Below, piece after piece: positions 6,908-8,326 of a stretch of DNA of 8,326 nt. A program made the translations under genes and the position numbers. Location of the stretch: assembly GCA_019661745.1 (NCBI GenBank), contig JAIFTM010000055.1:1-8326 (forward strand). The letters run 5' to 3'. This DNA comes from Mollicutes bacterium PWAP. Its GTDB lineage: Bacteria > Bacillota_I > Bacilli_A > Mycoplasmatales > Metamycoplasmataceae. The notes under the pieces are model-generated. The model saw only the letters and a program-made list of their open reading frames with translations, did not search any database and was not told where the DNA came from. Positions within the stretch are counted from its first letter, which is position 1. The number at the start of each line of letters is the position of its first letter.

Positions 6908-7889
6908 ATTACTAGTAATTGGCTCTGGAGCTATGGGGACAGCACTTTCTAATGCTTTTTTAGACGCTGGTAAATTAAATGTTGAAATTTATGGAATTGA
7001 TAAAAATGAATTATTAGATTTAAAAAGTGGTCATAATAGTAAATATTTTCAAGATCATAAATTTAATTCATTTGTTACACATAATGATTTAAAAATAGCA
7101 TTAAATAACGCTAAATATATTTTAATTGCAGTTCCTTCTATAGCAATGAATATTGTATATCCTCAATTATTACAAAATTTAAATAGTGAAGTTTTAATTA
7201 TTAATGCTTCTAAAGGTTTTTATCCAAATACCGAGAAATCAATTCATGAAGAAATGACTTTTTTAGCTAATGAAAATAGTTTTATTAGAGGTGTTGTTTC
7301 ATTAATTGGACCAAGTCATGCTGAAGAAATTATTAAAAGTAAACCTACATTAATTGATTCAGTTTCAGAAAATCTTCAACATTGTGAAGAAGTGATGATG
7401 TTGGGTAAAAGTGATTACTTAAAAATATATCCTCAAACCGATGTTGTAGGAGCTGAAATTGGTGCAGCATATAAAAATATCATCGCAATAGCTAATGGAA
7501 TTTGTGCAGGATTAGGTTATGGAATAAATTCACAAGCTGCTCTAATAGCTCGTGGAATGGCTGAAATGAATAGGTTAAGCGATTTGAAAGGTGGTAAATC
7601 TACTACTCTTTTAGGTCTTACTGGTCTTGGAGACATTATCGTTACTGCACTAAGCGATTTAAGTAGAAACTTTACATTTGGTAAAAACTTTGCTAAAATT
7701 GGTAAAGAAGCTCTTAAAACCAAAGTTACAGTTGAAGGATTAAATGCTTTAAAAATTATCAATAAAGTAAGAAAAGAAAATAAATTATATCTTCCAATTG
7801 TTGCAACTTTATATTCTGTAATATTTGAAAATTCTTCTTTAAGTGATATTAAAGATAAACTTTGAGGTACATCACATAAAAATTTATAA
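6897..7889 (+). CDS. gpsA: NAD(P)-dependent glycerol-3-phosphate dehydrogenase
   Basis: GpsA interconverts dihydroxyacetone phosphate and sn-glycerol 3-phosphate, supplying the backbone for phospholipids. The product has 330 residues from this start. Visible are the N-terminal nucleotide-binding loop VIGSGAMGTA (8-17), NASKGF with a conserved lysine, IGPSHAEE (family GPsfAkE), the substrate-domain GAEIGAAYKNIIAIANGICAG with the catalytic lysine, AALIARGMAEM, and GLTGLGDIIVTALSDLSRNFTFG. The ATG at 6897 is preferred over the in-frame ATG at 6876 because it puts the Rossmann loop at the usual distance from the N-terminus. Neither ATG has a strong Shine-Dalgarno (only AGAG about five bases before 6897; AAGGGG at 6844-6849 is too far from either). 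It overlaps the end of der by 11 bases, so coupling to der is likely. Trp323 is TGA (7863-7865), and reading through adds the last seven residues to TAA at 7887-7889. Confidence 0.95.
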
Positions 7890-7911
7890 AAAATAAAATT
7901 TAAAATACAAA

Positions 7912-7960
7912 TTAACATTATTTTTTATTGTTTATAATATTAATAATTATAAGAAAGGAA
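7912..7960 (+). promoter_or_regulatory. hup promoter and ribosome-binding site
   Basis: TATAAT at 7933-7938 lies 28 bases before the hup ATG. A -35-like TTAACA at 7912-7917 would give a 15-base spacer, which is short, so the -35 assignment is tentative. The Shine-Dalgarno AAAGGAA is at 7954-7960, six bases before the ATG. No terminator hairpin is seen between gpsA and this promoter (7890-7932), so hup may also receive read-through from the upstream operon. Confidence 0.68.
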
Positions 7961-7966
7961 ATAAAA

Positions 7967-8239
7967 ATGACAAGATCACAATTAATTGCTAAATTAGCTG
8001 AAGAAACAATGATGACTAAATCAGAAATTGAATCAGTTCTTAAGGCACAAACTAAAATTGTTACTGAAGCTGTTGCTTCTGATGACACTGTTGAATTAAC
8101 TGGACTAGGTAAATTCTCTAGAATAGAAAGAAAAGCTAGACAAGGGGTTAACCCTTCTACAGGAGCAAAAATTAGCATTGCTGCTAAAATGGCCCCCAAA
8201 TTTAAAGTTTCTAAATCTCTTAAAGACGCAGTTGTTTAA
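7967..8239 (+). CDS. hup: HU-family DNA-binding protein
   Basis: HU is a small dimeric protein that bends and compacts DNA in the nucleoid. The 90-residue product matches the family length and order: an N-terminal helical pair (TRSQLIAKLAEETMMTKSEIESVLKA), the LTGLGKFSRIERKAR strand region (family LiGFGtFevreRaAR), the DNA-inserting arm with NPSTG, and the C-terminal FKVSKSLKDAV (family FkpGkaLKdaV). The arm tip reads GVNPSTG rather than the common GRNPxTG, so one arm arginine is missing while the intercalating proline is kept. The ATG at 7967 is chosen because AAAGGAA lies six bases upstream and the protein then begins at the usual family N-terminus. An in-frame TTG at 7928 would add a hydrophobic extension encoded by the promoter region and is rejected. 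Confidence 0.95.
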   Translation: MTRSQLIAKLAEETMMTKSEIESVLKAQTKIVTEAVASDDTVELTGLGKFSRIERKARQGVNPSTGAKISIAAKMAPKFKVSKSLKDAVV

Positions 8240-8245
8240 TAATCA

Positions 8246-8282
8246 ATAATAAAAAAAGAACTTTTTGTTCTTTTTTTATTAT
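8246..8282 (+). terminator. hup terminator, nearly symmetric and possibly bidirectional
   Basis: Bases 8246-8261 pair perfectly with 8267-8282 around five T, giving a 16-bp stem. Its core is GAAC/GTTC followed by seven T, and on the other strand the same core GAAC/GTTC is also followed by seven T. It lies six bases after the hup stop. The remaining bases 8283-8326 are AT-rich with no gene or signal that I can support. Confidence 0.82.
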
Positions 8283-8326
8283 AAAAAATGTTTAATAATA
8301 AAATATTTTTTTCTAAATAAATAAAA

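Noticed and set aside
7879..7925. Possible repeat or terminator between gpsA and hup
   Set aside because: Only short AT-rich direct repeats (AAAATTTA-like) are present, with no stable hairpin; this is expected by chance at this base composition.
7928..7966. HU start at the TTG at 7928
   Set aside because: It would place the -10 box inside the coding region and add a hydrophobic extension foreign to HU; the ATG at 7967 has a well-spaced AAAGGAA.
7517..8199. Minus-strand open frames at 7517-7918 and 7918-8199
   Set aside because: They are antisense to gpsA and hup, have no ribosome-binding site and no recognisable protein features. Similar shadows at 551-736, 5129-5332 and 6412-6627 are rejected for the same reason.

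Overview
The window is strongly AT-rich and comes from a mycoplasma-type bacterium (class Mollicutes). The main evidence is the genetic code. UGA must be read as tryptophan to keep the uracil methyltransferase, the azoreductase, secA, der and gpsA open. In these five genes I count 13 in-frame TGA codons against one TGG (758-760). Several TGA codons fall at positions where the protein family has tryptophan, such as the NKWD motif of Der and the C-terminal W of SecA before IxHIDKM. With the standard code, secA and der would look shattered. They are intact. All genes lie on the plus strand. I could not assign a genus.

Layout: (1) 1-169, the end of a tRNA run. It holds a 5'-truncated elongator tRNA-Met and a complete tRNA-Ile2, both with a CAT anticodon, followed by a terminator (172-194). 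(2) 225-1935, a two-gene unit: a TrmA/RlmD-type uracil-C5 methyltransferase without Fe-S cysteines, then a short FMN azoreductase-like flavoprotein, then a terminator. (3) 1968-4457, secA as a single-gene unit whose terminator hairpin contains its own stop codon. (4) 4455-8282, an unrecognised acidic protein, cmk, der and gpsA packed with overlapping ends, then hup with its own promoter and a nearly symmetric terminator.

Most of the genes are housekeeping: tRNA supply, rRNA or tRNA methylation, protein export (SecA), CMP/dCMP phosphorylation (Cmk), ribosome assembly (Der), glycerol-3-phosphate for lipid synthesis (GpsA) and nucleoid structure (HU). The order cmk ... der-gpsA ... hup is the order known in Bacillus subtilis (cmk, der, gpsA, hbs) with intervening genes removed, so it looks like inherited Firmicute synteny rather than acquired DNA.

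I found no mobile element, CRISPR array, phage gene or novel multi-gene system. The most interesting signal is regulatory. Two transcription units (the methyltransferase and secA) have TATAAT exactly 9 nt before an ATG and no Shine-Dalgarno, which predicts leaderless or nearly leaderless mRNAs. The other two units (the cmk operon and hup) have TATAAT 27-28 nt before an ATG with a good Shine-Dalgarno between. No stretch longer than 100 bases is without a gene.
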